NCBI RefSeq assembly: GCF_003597395.2
Contig: NC_133769.1
Location: 47,353,605-47,417,604, forward strand
From: Chelonoidis abingdonii
Lineage: Eukaryota; Chordata; Testudines; Testudinidae
Reading direction: 5' to 3'
Length of the DNA: 64,000 nt
In this document: one piece after another, positions 1-11,157 of the stretch
Layout: every line of letters begins with the position of its first letter
Position numbering within the stretch: the first letter of the stretch is position 1
Notes under the pieces: model-generated
What the model saw: only the letters and a program-made list of their open reading frames with translations
Told to the model about the DNA's origin: nothing
Databases searched by the model: none
Made by a program: the position numbers and the translations under genes

Positions 1-510
1 TCCAAGTGCTTCAAAATGGTTTCCTTGAGGACCCGCTCCATGATTTTTCCAGGGACTGAGATGAGGCTTTTTGAAAAGCCTTTTTTCCCTTTTTGAAAAG
101 ATGGGCACTATATTTGCCTTTTTCCAATCGTCCGAGACCTCCCCCAATCGCCACGAGTTTTCAAAGATAATGGCCAATGACTCTGCAATCACATCAGCCA
201 GTTCCCTCAGCTGCATTAGATCTTGACCCATGGACTTGTCATGTCCAGCTTTTCTAAATAGTCCTTAACCTGTTCTTTCACCACTGAGGGCTGCTCACTT
301 CCTCCTCATACTGTGTTGCCCAGGACAGCAGTTTGAGAGCTGACTTTGTCTGTGAAGACTGAGGCAAAAAAAGCATGGAGTACTTCAACTTTTTCCACAT
401 TGTCTGTCACTAGGTTGCCTCCCCCATTCATTAAGAGTCCCACACTTTCTCCCAGGTAATGTTTAGTACCAGGTGACAATACCACCTGACTCCGTAGTAT
501 CACAGTGTCC
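1..510 (-). pseudogene. CR1 LINE ORF2 fragment (linker to start of reverse transcriptase)
   Basis: The minus-strand translation carries the CR1 pattern between endonuclease and reverse transcriptase. A stretch reading EVLHAFFASVFTDK (about 340-400) matches the linker just before the RT domain, and near 30-130 there is an eroded form of the early RT motif ending in a 'gk-imErvlke-ilkhLe'-like segment. CR1 ORF2 encodes an apurinic-like endonuclease plus RT that copies LINE RNA at a nicked target. Only about 500 bases lie in the window, the frame is broken by A-run indels near 60-110, and the rest of the element continues beyond base 1. A non-functional remnant. Confidence 0.8.
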
Positions 511-1689
511 ATGAGTCAGTGGCAGTATGGAGCATTTTCAGGAAGCTTGGGAACCCAAAGTTCTGCAAGTCAGAGGATATGAAGTCTTGTATCAAAAGGT
601 ACTTGCCTAATGGAACTCTAAGCTCACCTAGGTTGGAGCAGTTTTGTGAGCAGTGATCCAGAAGCAGCAGGAAGGAAGTGACTGGTCTAACTTAAGGACA
701 GCAGTAGATCAGGAAACAGAGGACTGGATTCCAGTAAGAGGGTTTGGGGGAGGCACTGAAATTTTAAACCAGCTTGGGAGCCTGGAGCCATTACAACTAA
801 AATCAGGTTGTTTCCTGCCTTTTCCACTATCAGTATGTAAGTATTCAAGGTAGAAAACAAATTAGTTTAGTTTAAAATAGCTCTCAGTTGACAAGATAAT
901 TTACATTTAAATCCCCTTTCATTTCTCTAAGAATGTCTCCCCTTCACTATCCCCAAGTCCGCAGGCCACTGTTCTCCCAGTCCATCCCATCAATAGCCCT
1001 GCACATTCTATGAACCTATACTTGCTTAAGACTGTATATGACTGCTTATGTCTTCTGGCCTAGTACTTTCTGGCATGGATATCCCTAGGCTTGTTGCAGA
1101 TTCTACAGCCTGCTATGCCACTACTCATTTGCCTAGCTCCACAATAGAAGCCCCACAATTCTCCTCAAATCCTTCTGCATTGCAAAAGTGTTGAAGCAGA
1201 TTGTTGGGTGGAGAAGCAGTAATAACAAAATAGTAGCACAGATAGGGAATGATGTGGTATCTGGGGAACTTAGACAGTCACATAATCCCATGAGGCCTTA
1301 CTTTTAATAGTACTTTGGTTCCAATGTATGGTTAGAATCTTTTTAATGAAACTAGGTCTACTGGCCTTTGGTTGGGAAGAAGTGAAAGGAGTAGTGTGTT
1401 TTTTATTCCAACTACTGTTTGCACTGATATGAGACACACTAAGAATTGTGAAATAGTGATAAACTTACAGGAAACTTGGATCCTAACATCTTTCTTCACA
1501 TAGCAAGCATTCTCATTTCCAGAATGAGCAAGCGTATGATTCTTCCTATCCCATTACCTCTTTGCATGGAATTTGGTATATTGCCTGGTTTTCATATAAA
1601 TTATAATTAGAGCTCTGTTTTTTTCAATGTTTAATTAATTTCATATAGATAGTTTCTGAGTTCTCTGATGTCCAAAAATTGGGATGTTT
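511..1689. other. No recognisable feature
   Basis: AT-leaning DNA with no open frame that resembles a known protein and no repeat I can name. It lies between a CR1 remnant and a Harbinger remnant, so old unrecognised repeat DNA is possible. Confidence 0.5.
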
Positions 1690-3245
1690 TTTTCTTTTTA
1701 CATAGTGTAAATGAGAAGATTTCTTCTGTACTACACAAAATTCTTGACTAAATAGGCACCCCTCTAATAGCCCAGGTCTCTGGCTGTTCAAACTCAGCCT
1801 CCAGGCGCTGAGCCTCACGTGTCCAGCCCTGAGTGAAGTTTTCACTCTTCCTTTCACAAATATTATGGAGCGTACAGTACAACATGTGGCTATAAGCATA
1901 GGAATATTGTCATTGGCCAGGTCCAGCTTCCCATAGAGGCAGTGCCAGCAGGCTTTTAAATGGTCAAAAGTACATTCACAGTCCTTCTGCACTTGCTCAG
2001 CCTGTTGTTGAACCACTCTTTGCTGCTGTTAAATTGACCTGTGTATGGCTTCATAAGCCAAGGCATTAAGGGGTAGGCAGGGTCTCCCAGTATCACAATG
2101 GGCATTTTGACTTCCCCTATGGTAATCTTCTGGTCTGGGAAGAAAGTCCTTGCTGGCAGCTTTGGAACAGGCCAATGTTCCAAAAGATGCATGCATCATG
2201 CACCTTTCCGGACCAGCCTATGTTAATGTCTGTGAAATGCCCACTGTGATCCACAAGTGCTTGAAGAACCATTGAGATTAATGTACTTGATGGCTAGGTA
2301 ATTTGGTGCCAGAATTAGATGGCACACATATTCCATCAGCTCTCTGCAGTTAGGGAAGCCCATTTGTGCAAAGCCATCTACAATGTCAAGCCCGTTGCCC
2401 AGAGTCATGGTCTTTCGGAACAGGATGTGATTAATGACCCTGCAGACTTCCATCAACATGAGTTCAATGGTAGACTTTCCCACTCTGAACTGGTTAGTCA
2501 CCAATTGGTAGCAGTCTGGAGTAGCCAGCTACCACAGTGCAATCGCCACACGCGTCTCCAACAGCAGGGCAGCTCTCATTTTCGTGTCCTTGCCCCACAA
2601 GGCTGGGGCATGCTCATCACACAGTCCCATGAATGTGATTTTCTTCATCTGAAAGCTCTGCAGCCACTGCTCATCATCCCAGACATGCATCATGATGTGA
2701 TCTCACCACTCAGTGCTACTTTCCCAAGTCCAAAAGCGGCATTCCACTGTGGTCAGTACTTCCATGAATGCCATAATCGATCTCGCATCTTAGCTACTAC
2801 GCATGGTGAGATCAATGTTGCACTCCTCTTGCCTTTGTAGTTTAAGGAATAACTCCACTGCCACTCGTGACGTGTTAGTCAGAGCAAGCAGCATATTGGC
2901 CAATAGTATGGGATCCATTCCTGCAGCCTGAAGAGGCAGTGCACGCAGTACTCAAACGATTGAAAGATGGCGCCAAATGCAGATGGAAGCACAGGGATTG
3001 CTGGGATGTGAAGCAAAGCATCATGGGGCATTGGGACAGGACCCAGGATGCCTTGCAACCCTCTCTGCCTTCCCCCAACTCTTAGCGACAGAAGAGAAAG
3101 ATGCTCTGTGGGATAGCTGTCCAGAGTGCACTGCTCCGAATACCACTGCAAGTGCCGCAAATGTGAACACACAACAGCAGTTTCTTTTCAACGCTCTCTG
3201 AACAGTGCCGTAATTCTGCAACTCTGCCAGTGTAGATATGCCCTC
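1690..3245 (-). mobile_element. PIF/Harbinger DNA transposon remnant
   Basis: The minus strand holds a PIF/Harbinger-type transposase followed upstream (2665-3245) by a CpG-containing leader I recognise from turtle Harbinger elements. Its outer end (about 3225-3245) reads, on the minus strand, as a 'GGGCATATCTACACTGGCAG'-like terminus, similar to the 'gtctacactg' ends of many turtle DNA transposons. No matching terminal repeat is visible near 1690, so the 3' end is lost or decayed. Harbinger elements usually also encode a Myb/SANT-like DNA-binding protein; none is visible here. Confidence 0.7.
1720..2665 (-). pseudogene. Harbinger transposase-derived nuclease, broken
   Basis: The family cuts and joins transposon ends with a DDE nuclease and is related to vertebrate HARBI1. 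Reading the minus strand: an N-terminal helix-rich part ending in TNQFRVGKSTIE (about 2460-2505), then VDGFAQMGFPNC (about 2350-2385), where the family's 'GGAIDGTH' first catalytic Asp should follow. Here the aligned residue is Glu (…RELMEYVCH…), so that Asp is lost. The second Asp is kept in VILGDPAYPLMPWLMKPYTG (about 2040-2100). The third acidic residue survives in CECTFDHLK (about 1945-1980) but only in another frame, because one base was lost near 1977. A further frame change near 2200 splits the middle. Clearly inactive; fragments cover most of a 300-400 residue family member. Confidence 0.8.
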
Positions 3246-3708
3246 CGAGAGGGTGACTAGTGACTTGTATCTGGAATAAGAAGAGGCAGTACCCCAGTGG
3301 GGGTTATGAAATGTAATTATTTTGTTTTTGTTTAAAGAAGTCCTCAGGTCAAACCTAAGGCCTACCCGGTAAATATTATAAATAAACCAATGTGATCAGG
3401 GGGACTCTAGACATTTTGCCACCCCAAGCAGGGTGGCGTGCCACCCAATAGTTATAGCAGGTATAAGTACCCAGCATAAAATGTTAAATACAAGACATGC
3501 AGTAGGTACATTGCCTATATAAACAAACTGCACAGGAAAGAGGTGAAGTCAACACAAATTGAGTAACCATTAGTGTTTTTCAGATAAACACCAACTTATA
3601 TTATTAACTAATTAATTTTTATATTAGAGTTTTATATTGCTGTTTATTGGTTAAAACCAATAATCAGAAGCTCTAATTATAATAAGCCTGATGCTGTATT
3701 TTATATAC
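3246..3708. other. Unassigned DNA
   Basis: No coding signal. A short stretch at about 3410-3450 (containing 'ccaccccaagcagggtggc') resembles part of the CAGGGCTGGCTCC MITE family found elsewhere in the window, but no ends or TSD are visible. Confidence 0.4.
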
Positions 3709-3720
3709 ATTTTGGACTTA
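3709..3720. repeat. Left TSD of the Penelope pair (ATTTTGGACTTA)
   Basis: The same 12 bases recur at 9593-9604, directly outside the other end of the 5.9-kb Penelope pair, as expected for one insertion event. Confidence 0.85.
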
Positions 3721-6240
3721 AGTATCAGAGGGGTAGCCGTGTTAGTCTGGATCTGTAAAAGCAGCAGAGAATCCTGTGGCACCTTATAGACTAACAGACG
3801 TTTTGGAGCGTGAAAGCTTTGTGGGGAATACCACTTCAATCCAGACGGCAGTAGTGAATTCCCAGGGCAGGTATATATATGCCTAGCAAGCAACTAGAAG
3901 AGTAACGAGGTAGTCAGTCAGGAGGGTGAGCCCTGTTCTAGTGTGAAAACAAGGGAGGAGAAACTGGTTTCTGTAATTGGCAGCCATTCAACGATCTTTG
4001 TTTAGTCCAGAGCGGAAATGGTGTCAAATTTGCAAATGAAACTGAAGCTCAGCATTTCTGCTTGAAGTCTGGGTCCTGAAGTTTTTTGCTGCAGGATGGC
4101 CACCTTAAGGCTCTGCTAAAGGCTGCCAGGGAGGCTGAAGTGCCTCACCTACAGTTTTGCATATTGCCCATCCCGATCCATCATGATTGGTCCATTTATC
4201 CTTTTCCGTAGTGACTGTCCAGTTTGGCCGATGTACATAGCAGAGGCATTGCCCGGCATATGATGGCGTATATTCTACATTGTGGACGACGTGCAGAGGT
4301 GAATGAACACAATGAGGGTATCCGTGCCTGACTGGTTAGCGTCCTATGACTGTGTCCGCTGGTGTAGATATGTGGGCAGAGTTGTATCGAGGTTTGTTGC
4401 ACATGGATGGTTTCCTGAGCTAGAGTACTAGTATGGAGCGCGTGCTGCAGTTATGCTGGGAGAAATACCATTGCCAGCTTTGGCAAGGTTTCTGTGGGCA
4501 AGAGTCTGGCCTGCCACCCCAAGACCCCGATAGAAAAGTGTGGGCATCAGTTGTCCAGAGATGTGTTGTAGATCCCTGATTGAATGCGTTGGAGGGTTTA
4601 GCCTGAGAGTTTGAATAGTCGATGCCAGATGAGTCCTCGGTTGGTCTTCTTTCTGTGGGTTTGCTTGCAGTAGGAAGGCTTCTGGGTACACCCAAGTCTG
4701 GCTCTGGTATGATACTGTTTCCATAATTTCCTCGGCGGGTAATTGTAAGCTTTGAGAATTGCTTGGTGGAGATTTTGGAGTGTTGGTCTCTGTCTGAGGG
4801 GTTAGAGCAGATGCAAGCTTGGTACCATCATGACTTGGCTGTAGACAATGGATCGATGTGATGGACCACGCGAATGGAAGCTGGAGGCAATGAAGGAGGC
4901 CGTAGCGAGATACGGTAGCGTTTCGACCCTAAGAGTGGTGTTAATCGTGACCACACTTAGTTTGCACTGTGGTGTCTAGAAAGGATGGATCTCCCGTGGT
5001 AGCCATATGGTCCAGCGCGAGGTTGATTAGGTAGGGAAGTTTGAATATCGATGGTGGAATTTTTCTAGATCTCCTCCCCCATGGGTCCACAGATGAAGTA
5101 AGATGGTCACTCCAATTAGGCAGTAGGTAACGAAAGGGGCGTGAGTGGACGAGAGCGGAGGAAAGCGTGTAATCCCAGTCAGCCATAAAAAATCCACTTG
5201 GGTATTGTGGGAAGCACATGCGAAGGTGCCCATAGCCAGGCCAACGATCGGCAGGTATATATCTGATCATCAAACTGGAATATAGCCATGTGGGTGAGGT
5301 AGTACCAAAGCACAGAGCTGCAGGCCCAGCCAGTTGTGCTGTCGGCAGTAATCAGGGATTACTGTTACCTACAGCTTGTCACTTCGCATACGTGTGCGGA
5401 TGTAATAGTGTAGAAGAGCTCTACATCCATGGTGCTAGGATGGTGTTTTCCTGGCGAGGTGACCAATGCTATGGTAGTTTCCTCAGCAAAACAGTGGTGT
5501 CAGGAGCCATAGCTAGTGAGTAGCTGGTGGCATAGAGTCTGAGTCAGAGAGAGTACCATATCCAGGACCAGTCCTTCAGCTAGAGAGGCCAATGCCACAA
5601 ACAGACTGATAGGGCGTCCAGCATTACCGGGTTTGTGACTCTGGTACCCGGTAGATAGAATAACCTGGTCGGGGCTCTAAGGGTATTGCTATGATTACTG
5701 GTGTTGTGTAGGGATGTCCCCTGAGTAGATGGTCCACAAGTTTCTTCTAGGCATTACCAGTGGATCTCGAGGGAAGTGGCCGTGTAGAATTGTATCTAAA
5801 CAAGGCACAGTATCTGCCCGCAAGAAAGAATCCTTCTGGCGGCCTCAGCTTCGAGTCTTAACCAGGCCAGACCGTTCAATAGCATGACAACAGCCACCCC
5901 TTAATTCAAGCCTTTTGATGAAGAATCGTCAGAGGTGGTTTCTGAGGCTGTGGACCTGGCATTGCCGTCACTCGGCCACGACATAGGGTGCACAGAGGCA
6001 AGCGGAGCATGTTGTTTTATACCAACGAGTGCTTCGCTGTGCGCAACGCGGCAGAAAAAATGCCATTCAAGATGACCCCTAGGGCCAGAACTGGTCATTC
6101 GACCCTCACAGGAGAGAGTCGCATGTCGGATTCCTAACTTTTGGTGCTCGGTTGGTGGAAGTGGGTAACGCCTGTGTATCGGTCCGCACAACGTTCATGC
6201 ATATGTGCCCTGGAAGTTTACTTTGAGTCGCAGATATCAT
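3721..6240 (-). pseudogene. Penelope-like RT/GIY-YIG element, minus arm, 5'-truncated
   Basis: Minus-strand order from 6240 leftwards: a decayed N-terminal part, the RT region (about 5950-4440), a linker, a GIY-YIG-like endonuclease (about 4400-4180), then the 3' tail (about 3890-3721). Recognisable RT pieces include a remnant of the 'iWTHG' segment after the catalytic YxDD box (5060-5110) and the following 'fLDTTVQ' stretch (about 4960-4990). The nuclease region keeps a Cys/Tyr-rich 'YAIICRA' segment (about 4255-4280). Frames change every 100-300 bases, so no functional protein is possible. The arm is about 2.5 kb, shorter than its partner, and lacks the 5' part present at 6240-7000. Confidence 0.75.
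3818..3845 (-). ncRNA. Possible decayed hammerhead ribozyme motif in Penelope tail (minus arm)
   Basis: Hammerhead ribozymes are known in the terminal repeats of Penelope-like elements. The minus strand reads 'TTGAAGTGGTATTCCCCACAAAG': a GTGG/CCAC hairpin followed by an eroded form of the conserved GAAA. The upstream CUGANGA box is degraded. Probably inactive. Confidence 0.35.
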
Positions 6241-9200
6241 CCTTCCTTCCAAAATGCAAACGGATGGACATACATACCAACTGGACTAAAGGATCAAAAA
6301 CACTGCTATCCTCATACTGACACAGACCACCCATGCAGGAGATTATGCCATACACATCAAAAACCATAGAGAACCCACCTCGACTCAGCATCCTTACAAG
6401 CAAACCAGCGAAAACATCAAAAAAGAGGCCTCCATGGAGACATTCATCCTAATAACAAAGAACTTCCAAGAAAACCCGGACACGATTCACTAAACATACA
6501 AGACAGAGAGATTACAGCATCACTACAACATCTCACAAAGGAAAAAGCGACTGTAAGCTTCTAAACTGCCTACCATGACACCACTGGGCCTTACAACCGT
6601 AGGTACCCCTAACCCCACCCACAAATATTGCATCAACTATCCACACGCACACCCAAAGGCGCTCAGCCCAGAAGAAAAGTCTCGTCTTATATCGCAGCAG
6701 AGACTCTCTTCTGCACCCCACCACACCCCACCACAACGACGCCCACACAACCCCACGAACCCAACGCCCACCCCGCCACCAAACATGAATAGCAGTTCTG
6801 ATAACGATCGGGAGAGGCCTACTGTCGCCGTCGCGCACCTCCACAGAAATAAACCTTCCACGCGCACAACAACTGAAACAAGGCACGAGATACACAAGTC
6901 AACCTACCCACACAACGAACAGCACAACCCACGAACCAGAAATCCTCCACATGAAAAACTCCCCTCCTCTATAGAGGGCTCCCCCGAAATGACGTAACAC
7001 TGAGACTATACACGAAGCTCGACCGAGACGTGCACCCCAGCCAGAGCGAACAGAAAAATCGTGGCCACACCAAACCACAACCACGACACACGGTTCGCCC
7101 TCATTAAAACCACCTAACAGTCCGTAAGGCAAGAACGCAATGCCCACCACATCCCCCCAACCCCCAGACATTATCACCAAAGAGAGCTCTAACAGGAGAG
7201 AGGGCTGTTGTCATCCAATGACAGCTCTGAATAAACTGCAGAAGGAGGCCCCGAAACAACCCTCAACAGGATACCCAAAATACCACACAAGGTCCCCCAC
7301 ATTCACCCTCCAGATCCACCACTGAGGAATACCCACCAAAGAATAACGTGCGCACCAATCTCAACGGACCACTCCCCAACAAAACACCTAGACACCCCCA
7401 GCAAAAGCGCAAGAACAAAATCAGGCAATACCCTGCCCAAAGAGCCTCCGACCCCAAGAGACTCTATTCCTATCCAACCACCACCCAGCCACACCGTAGC
7501 GCACAAATCACCCAGAGGAAAATTCCCGACCGAAACCCAAACCTCAATCCAATCACAATCTAGGCCACTCCTGCGCCCAAACAATTCTCCCAAACTGAAA
7601 ACACGACTAGTCATGGATATGGGGCACTCAGGCTACGCAGCAAAACACCTAAGCCCTAAAGCCGACACTCAATGCCCACAAGACCCAGCCAACCACCCCA
7701 GAAAATATCTCCGTGACGACCCACTTGAGATTTACCAATGGAACCCGTAGAAACACACCACCCGCATAAGGATCCACCTGCCACGAAAAAACACCATCCT
7801 GAGACCACCATGGATTCAGAGGACTCTCACATACACAAAACATCCCAACCACCACACCAGATGGACATGAAAGCTGTGTAGGCAACTAGAAATCCCTGAA
7901 TCCCGATGCCCTAACAGGCAACAGAAGGCCTGCCTGAGCTCCCCGATAGTGCCCTCATAAGCTCACACACACCTATAAAAGTTGATGACAAAATATATAC
8001 TCTCACACAAAGAAGATCAGTGCACTCGGCACTATGGGCACAAACCACCACATGGCCCCACCAATAAGACGTCCAATGACTCCTATTAGCGGCCTGACCT
8101 GGAACACGGGCTTGCCTCCCACTCACCACACCACCGTCTCGTCCACCCCGCACGCCCCCTCCTACAAAAAACCCAACAGGCTACACCTTAGACACTCAGG
8201 CAATACATCTGAAACCACATGCAGAAGCAGAAGAAACCTCAGAAAATTCACCCACACACGAAACTTCTCAACCAAACATCCACTCATCCAAACCCCAACA
8301 TCCACATCACCCAAACACTCAGCCTGGAACCAATTCTACACGGGCAGAAATCCACCTCAAGACCCACATGCAACATAAGCGCATGGTCCTATCTATCAGC
8401 ACCACTCCTATTACTCCAGACAAACACTACCGGACCAGATACCGCCTACCTTCATGGCCTCCATAGCTTACACATCCCGGCCGCACAATCAAGATATCCT
8501 GCTCTTACCAGCACAAGCACTGGAGTCTAAAAGCAACCGCCATCTGCGCACAAACCACCTCAGAACGAGCACAACACCTACACAATCCCACCAAGCATTC
8601 TTCAAAAACTCACAATTACCCGCACGAGGCCAATTATGGAAGAAACAGATCAACAGAGCCAGACGTGTACCCAGAAGCCTCCTACTGCAAGACAAACCCA
8701 AGAAAAGACCAAACCAACGGACTCACTTGGCCATCACATACAACCCACCAGCTAACCCCTCCAACGCCTCATCAGGGATCGTATCACACATTCCTGGACA
8801 ATGATCACCCACACTTCACGGGTGGGGTGCCCAGGCCAATCCTTGCCACAGACACCTGCCAACCTGAACCGTATTTCCTCACCTAGCAAACTGCCACACC
8901 GTACCATCGTAATCTAGCTCAGGAACCAATCATGCCAACAAACCCGAATGCAACTCTGCCCACATATCTAACCAGCGACACCATCATTAGGACCTACCGA
9001 TCGAAGGCCATACCCTACATCACTGGTTCATGCACCTGCAACGTCCACCAATGTAATATATGCCATCATTATGCCAGCATGCCCCTCGGCTATGTACATC
9101 GGCTCAAACACTGGACAGTACTACGGAAAGCGATAATGGACACAAATCAGAATCAGCGAATGGCATATCAAACAAACCTGTAGGGAGAGCACTTCAGCCC

Positions 9201-9592
9201 CCTCTGGCCACACACTATAGCAGACCTATAAGGTGGCCTATCCGCCAGCAAAAAAACTTCAGGACCAGACTTCAAAGAGAAACTGCTGAGCTTCAGTCAA
9301 TTTGCAAATTTTGACACCATCAAGCTCTGGACTAAAAAAGACTGCTGAATGGCTGTGCCAAATACAGAACCAGTTCTCCTCTCTTGGTTTTCAACACTCT
9401 ACTGCGTAAACAGGCCTCACCCATCCTGACTGAAATCTAACCAATCGTTATCTCTAGCTTGCTTGCTAGCACTATATATACCTTCGCTGGAAATTTCCAC
9501 TACCTGCCGTCTACGAGTGGGTATGTCACCCACGAAAGCTCACGCCTCCAAAACATACGTTAGTCTATAAGTGCCACAGGATTCTCTGCTGA
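6240..9592 (+). pseudogene. Penelope-like RT/GIY-YIG element, plus arm
   Basis: About 3.35 kb, longer than the minus arm. The RT part spans roughly 7000-8650. A stretch near 7790-7830 is the inverse of 5420-5465 in the minus arm. At about 8650-8710 the frame keeps the pattern INRARRVPRSLLLQDKPKK, a conserved piece late in the RT region of these elements. The GIY-YIG region is near 8990-9300: a Cys-rich segment (CTCN, CNIC) followed by a decayed Tyr/Gly motif, then the QQKNFRTRLQRETAELQ segment (about 9250-9295) typical of the C-terminus. The 3' tail (9480-9592) includes the hammerhead-like hairpin. Many frameshifts; not functional. Confidence 0.75.
9510..9545 (+). ncRNA. Possible decayed hammerhead ribozyme motif in Penelope tail (plus arm)
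   Basis: A perfect 6-bp stem (GTGGGT…ACCCAC, 9517-9533) is followed at once by GAAA, the layout of hammerhead stem II plus the conserved GAAA. The preceding CUGANGA core is damaged (it reads CTACGA), so activity is unlikely. Homologous to 3818-3845 and to about 38085-38120. Confidence 0.4.
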
Positions 9593-9604
9593 ATTTTGGA
9601 CTTA
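9593..9604. repeat. Right TSD of the Penelope pair (ATTTTGGACTTA)
   Basis: Identical to 3709-3720. The repeated host sequence shows that the two Penelope arms arrived as one unit or that the second formed inside the first. Confidence 0.85.
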
Positions 9605-9666
9605 GGAAAGGTTCTTCAATTTTTTTTTTAAATTAGGCCTCTCACTCTGTTTTACACCTTCAGAAG

Positions 9667-9896
9667 CAGGGCGGCACCAGCCCATGGCAAGCAGCTGTTG
9701 GGGCAGCCAATGGGGGGGCGGAACATGGTGGTCTTCAGGAGCAATCGGGGAGCAGTCCCCCACTCATTCGAGTGAAGGACCAGCCACAAATTGCCGCCAA
9801 AGACTGAAGCGGCCGCGGGCAGAGCTGCAGTTTCGTAATTGGCGCTTTTTTTTTTTTTGGCTGCTGGAGGTGGCAAAAACCCTGGAGCCAGCCCTG
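9667..9896 (-). mobile_element. hAT-type MITE, 'CAGGGCTGGCTCC' family, copy 1
   Basis: A 230-bp non-autonomous element bounded by perfect 8-bp TSDs TTCAGAAG (9659-9666 and 9897-9904). The ends are CAGGGC… and …GAGCCAGCCCTG. It contains the family's 'gctgccccaagcagc'-type segment in decayed reverse form and a T-run. Two relatives lie at 22424-22711 and 46564-46808. The 8-bp TSD and CAG…CTG ends place it in the hAT superfamily. Confidence 0.85.
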
Positions 9897-9904
9897 TTCA
9901 GAAG

Positions 9905-10191
9905 TTATTTGACTGATTTCAGACCAATATAATTTATTTGGCCAATAATCAGTCCAAAAAACCCTAAAGTGTGGCTTTAAACAATTTTCTTTTACTACAC
10001 ATAGTTTTTCATCTTCACTTTGTAGTATATTCGGATCCATCCTTTAGTGCAACTGGATATTTCAAGCTTGATTCAAACCTCTATCACTTAGCCTTACTTC
10101 TATGGGATTCAGGAGCTACAGGTTTCAGATGCTAGCCCACCCTATCCCAGTCCTGCAAATCCTGGGAATGCTGTCTGGCTTTTTGCCCAAT
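9905..10191. other. No recognisable feature
   Basis: AT-rich DNA between a MITE and a CR1 3' end; nothing identifiable. Confidence 0.5.
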
Positions 10192-10512
10192 TCATAGAAT
10201 CATAGATTAGGCTTAGAAGAGACCTTGGGAGGTAATCTAGTCCAACCCCCTGCTCAAAGCAGGATGAAACCCAGCTAAATCATATCAGCCAGGGCTTTGT
10301 CAAGCTGAGCCTTAAAAACTTCTAAGGATGGAGATTCCACCGCTTCCCTAGGTAACCCATTCCAGTGCTTCACCACCCTCCTGGTGAAATAGATTTTCCT
10401 AATATCCAACCTAGACCTCCCCCACCGCAACTTGAGTCCATTGCTTCTTGTTCTCTCTTTTAGTGTGTCTCCTTTCTGAGCCACTCTGCTACTGAGTTCC
10501 ACTCTGGATGCT
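10192..10512 (-). mobile_element. CR1 LINE 3' end
   Basis: Starts on the plus strand with the CR1 3' terminus ('attcatagaatcatagatta'), followed by the usual 3' UTR and the end of ORF2. The minus strand near 10280-10500 encodes the CR1 C-terminus, with a piece reading [27 protein letters not shown] (quoted in part: [18 protein letters not shown]). Severely 5'-truncated, as most CR1 copies are. Confidence 0.9.
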
Positions 10513-11157
10513 AAGAATCATCTGTGAAGAAGATCCAAAGAGAATTAATGTAGCACTAATTTAGCATTCCATCAGAATTTTTGTACCTTCCCTGATCCAC
10601 CTTGGCTTGCTGTTCTTAATCCCTGCAAGGGTACCTTCATTTGAAGTCTCAGCAGTATTATGGGAGTTCTATATGGAAGAGCTATATCTGTACAAAAATG
10701 TAGTTAATAGAAACAATATTATCTAGTGCCACATAAGAATATGTAGCATTGGTCACAAGTTAGTAGATTCAATAAAATGTTATCATGCACTGCAAATTGC
10801 ATCCTTAGTCCAACCCTTAACAAATAGAGGATCATTCACATAGGCTATGGATGGGGGATGGTGACATGGAGTTTGGTACTTCCTGCATCTCTGTGGAAAA
10901 CTGGAGTACTGTATGTGAAGAGAACTTTTCCTGCCAATAACTCCAAGAATACCCCATGCCCCACAGTTCAGAACAGGCAGTACAAATCTTCTTTCACATT
11001 GTGATAAACAATATTTTACCTCGGGGCAATTTTCAGCACAGGATGTTCAACTTATAAATTATCTTAGAAGGACAATCTATAGCCATGAACAAAATTATTG
11101 CTGTAAAAGTGTGGATAGTCCCAGTACAGCACTGCAGAGGTGTCCCACTTTAATTTC
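10513..11157. other. No recognisable feature
   Basis: Unique-looking AT-rich DNA without coding or repeat signals I can name. Confidence 0.5.

Larger units (their letters stand above)
3721..9592. mobile_element. Two Penelope-like elements head to head in one insertion
   Basis: The 5872-bp insert is bounded by a perfect 12-bp TSD (3709-3720 and 9593-9604). Its left part reads as a Penelope-like retroelement on the minus strand with its 3' tail at 3721; its right part reads as a second copy on the plus strand with its tail at 9592. The tails are inverted copies of each other ('cagcagagaatcctgtggca' at 3762 and its complement, slightly changed, near 9570-9591). The heads meet near 6240. The right tail stops about 40 bases short of the left one. 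Penelope-like elements encode an RT related to telomerase plus, in vertebrate forms, a GIY-YIG endonuclease. Both arms contain unusually many small indels. Confidence 0.8.

Noticed and set aside
2319..2840. 173-codon plus-strand open frame
   Set aside because: It is the antisense shadow of the minus-strand Harbinger transposase.
6575..6997. 140-codon open frame rich in Pro, Thr and His
   Set aside because: Out-of-frame reading of the A/C-rich Penelope plus arm; no recognised domain.
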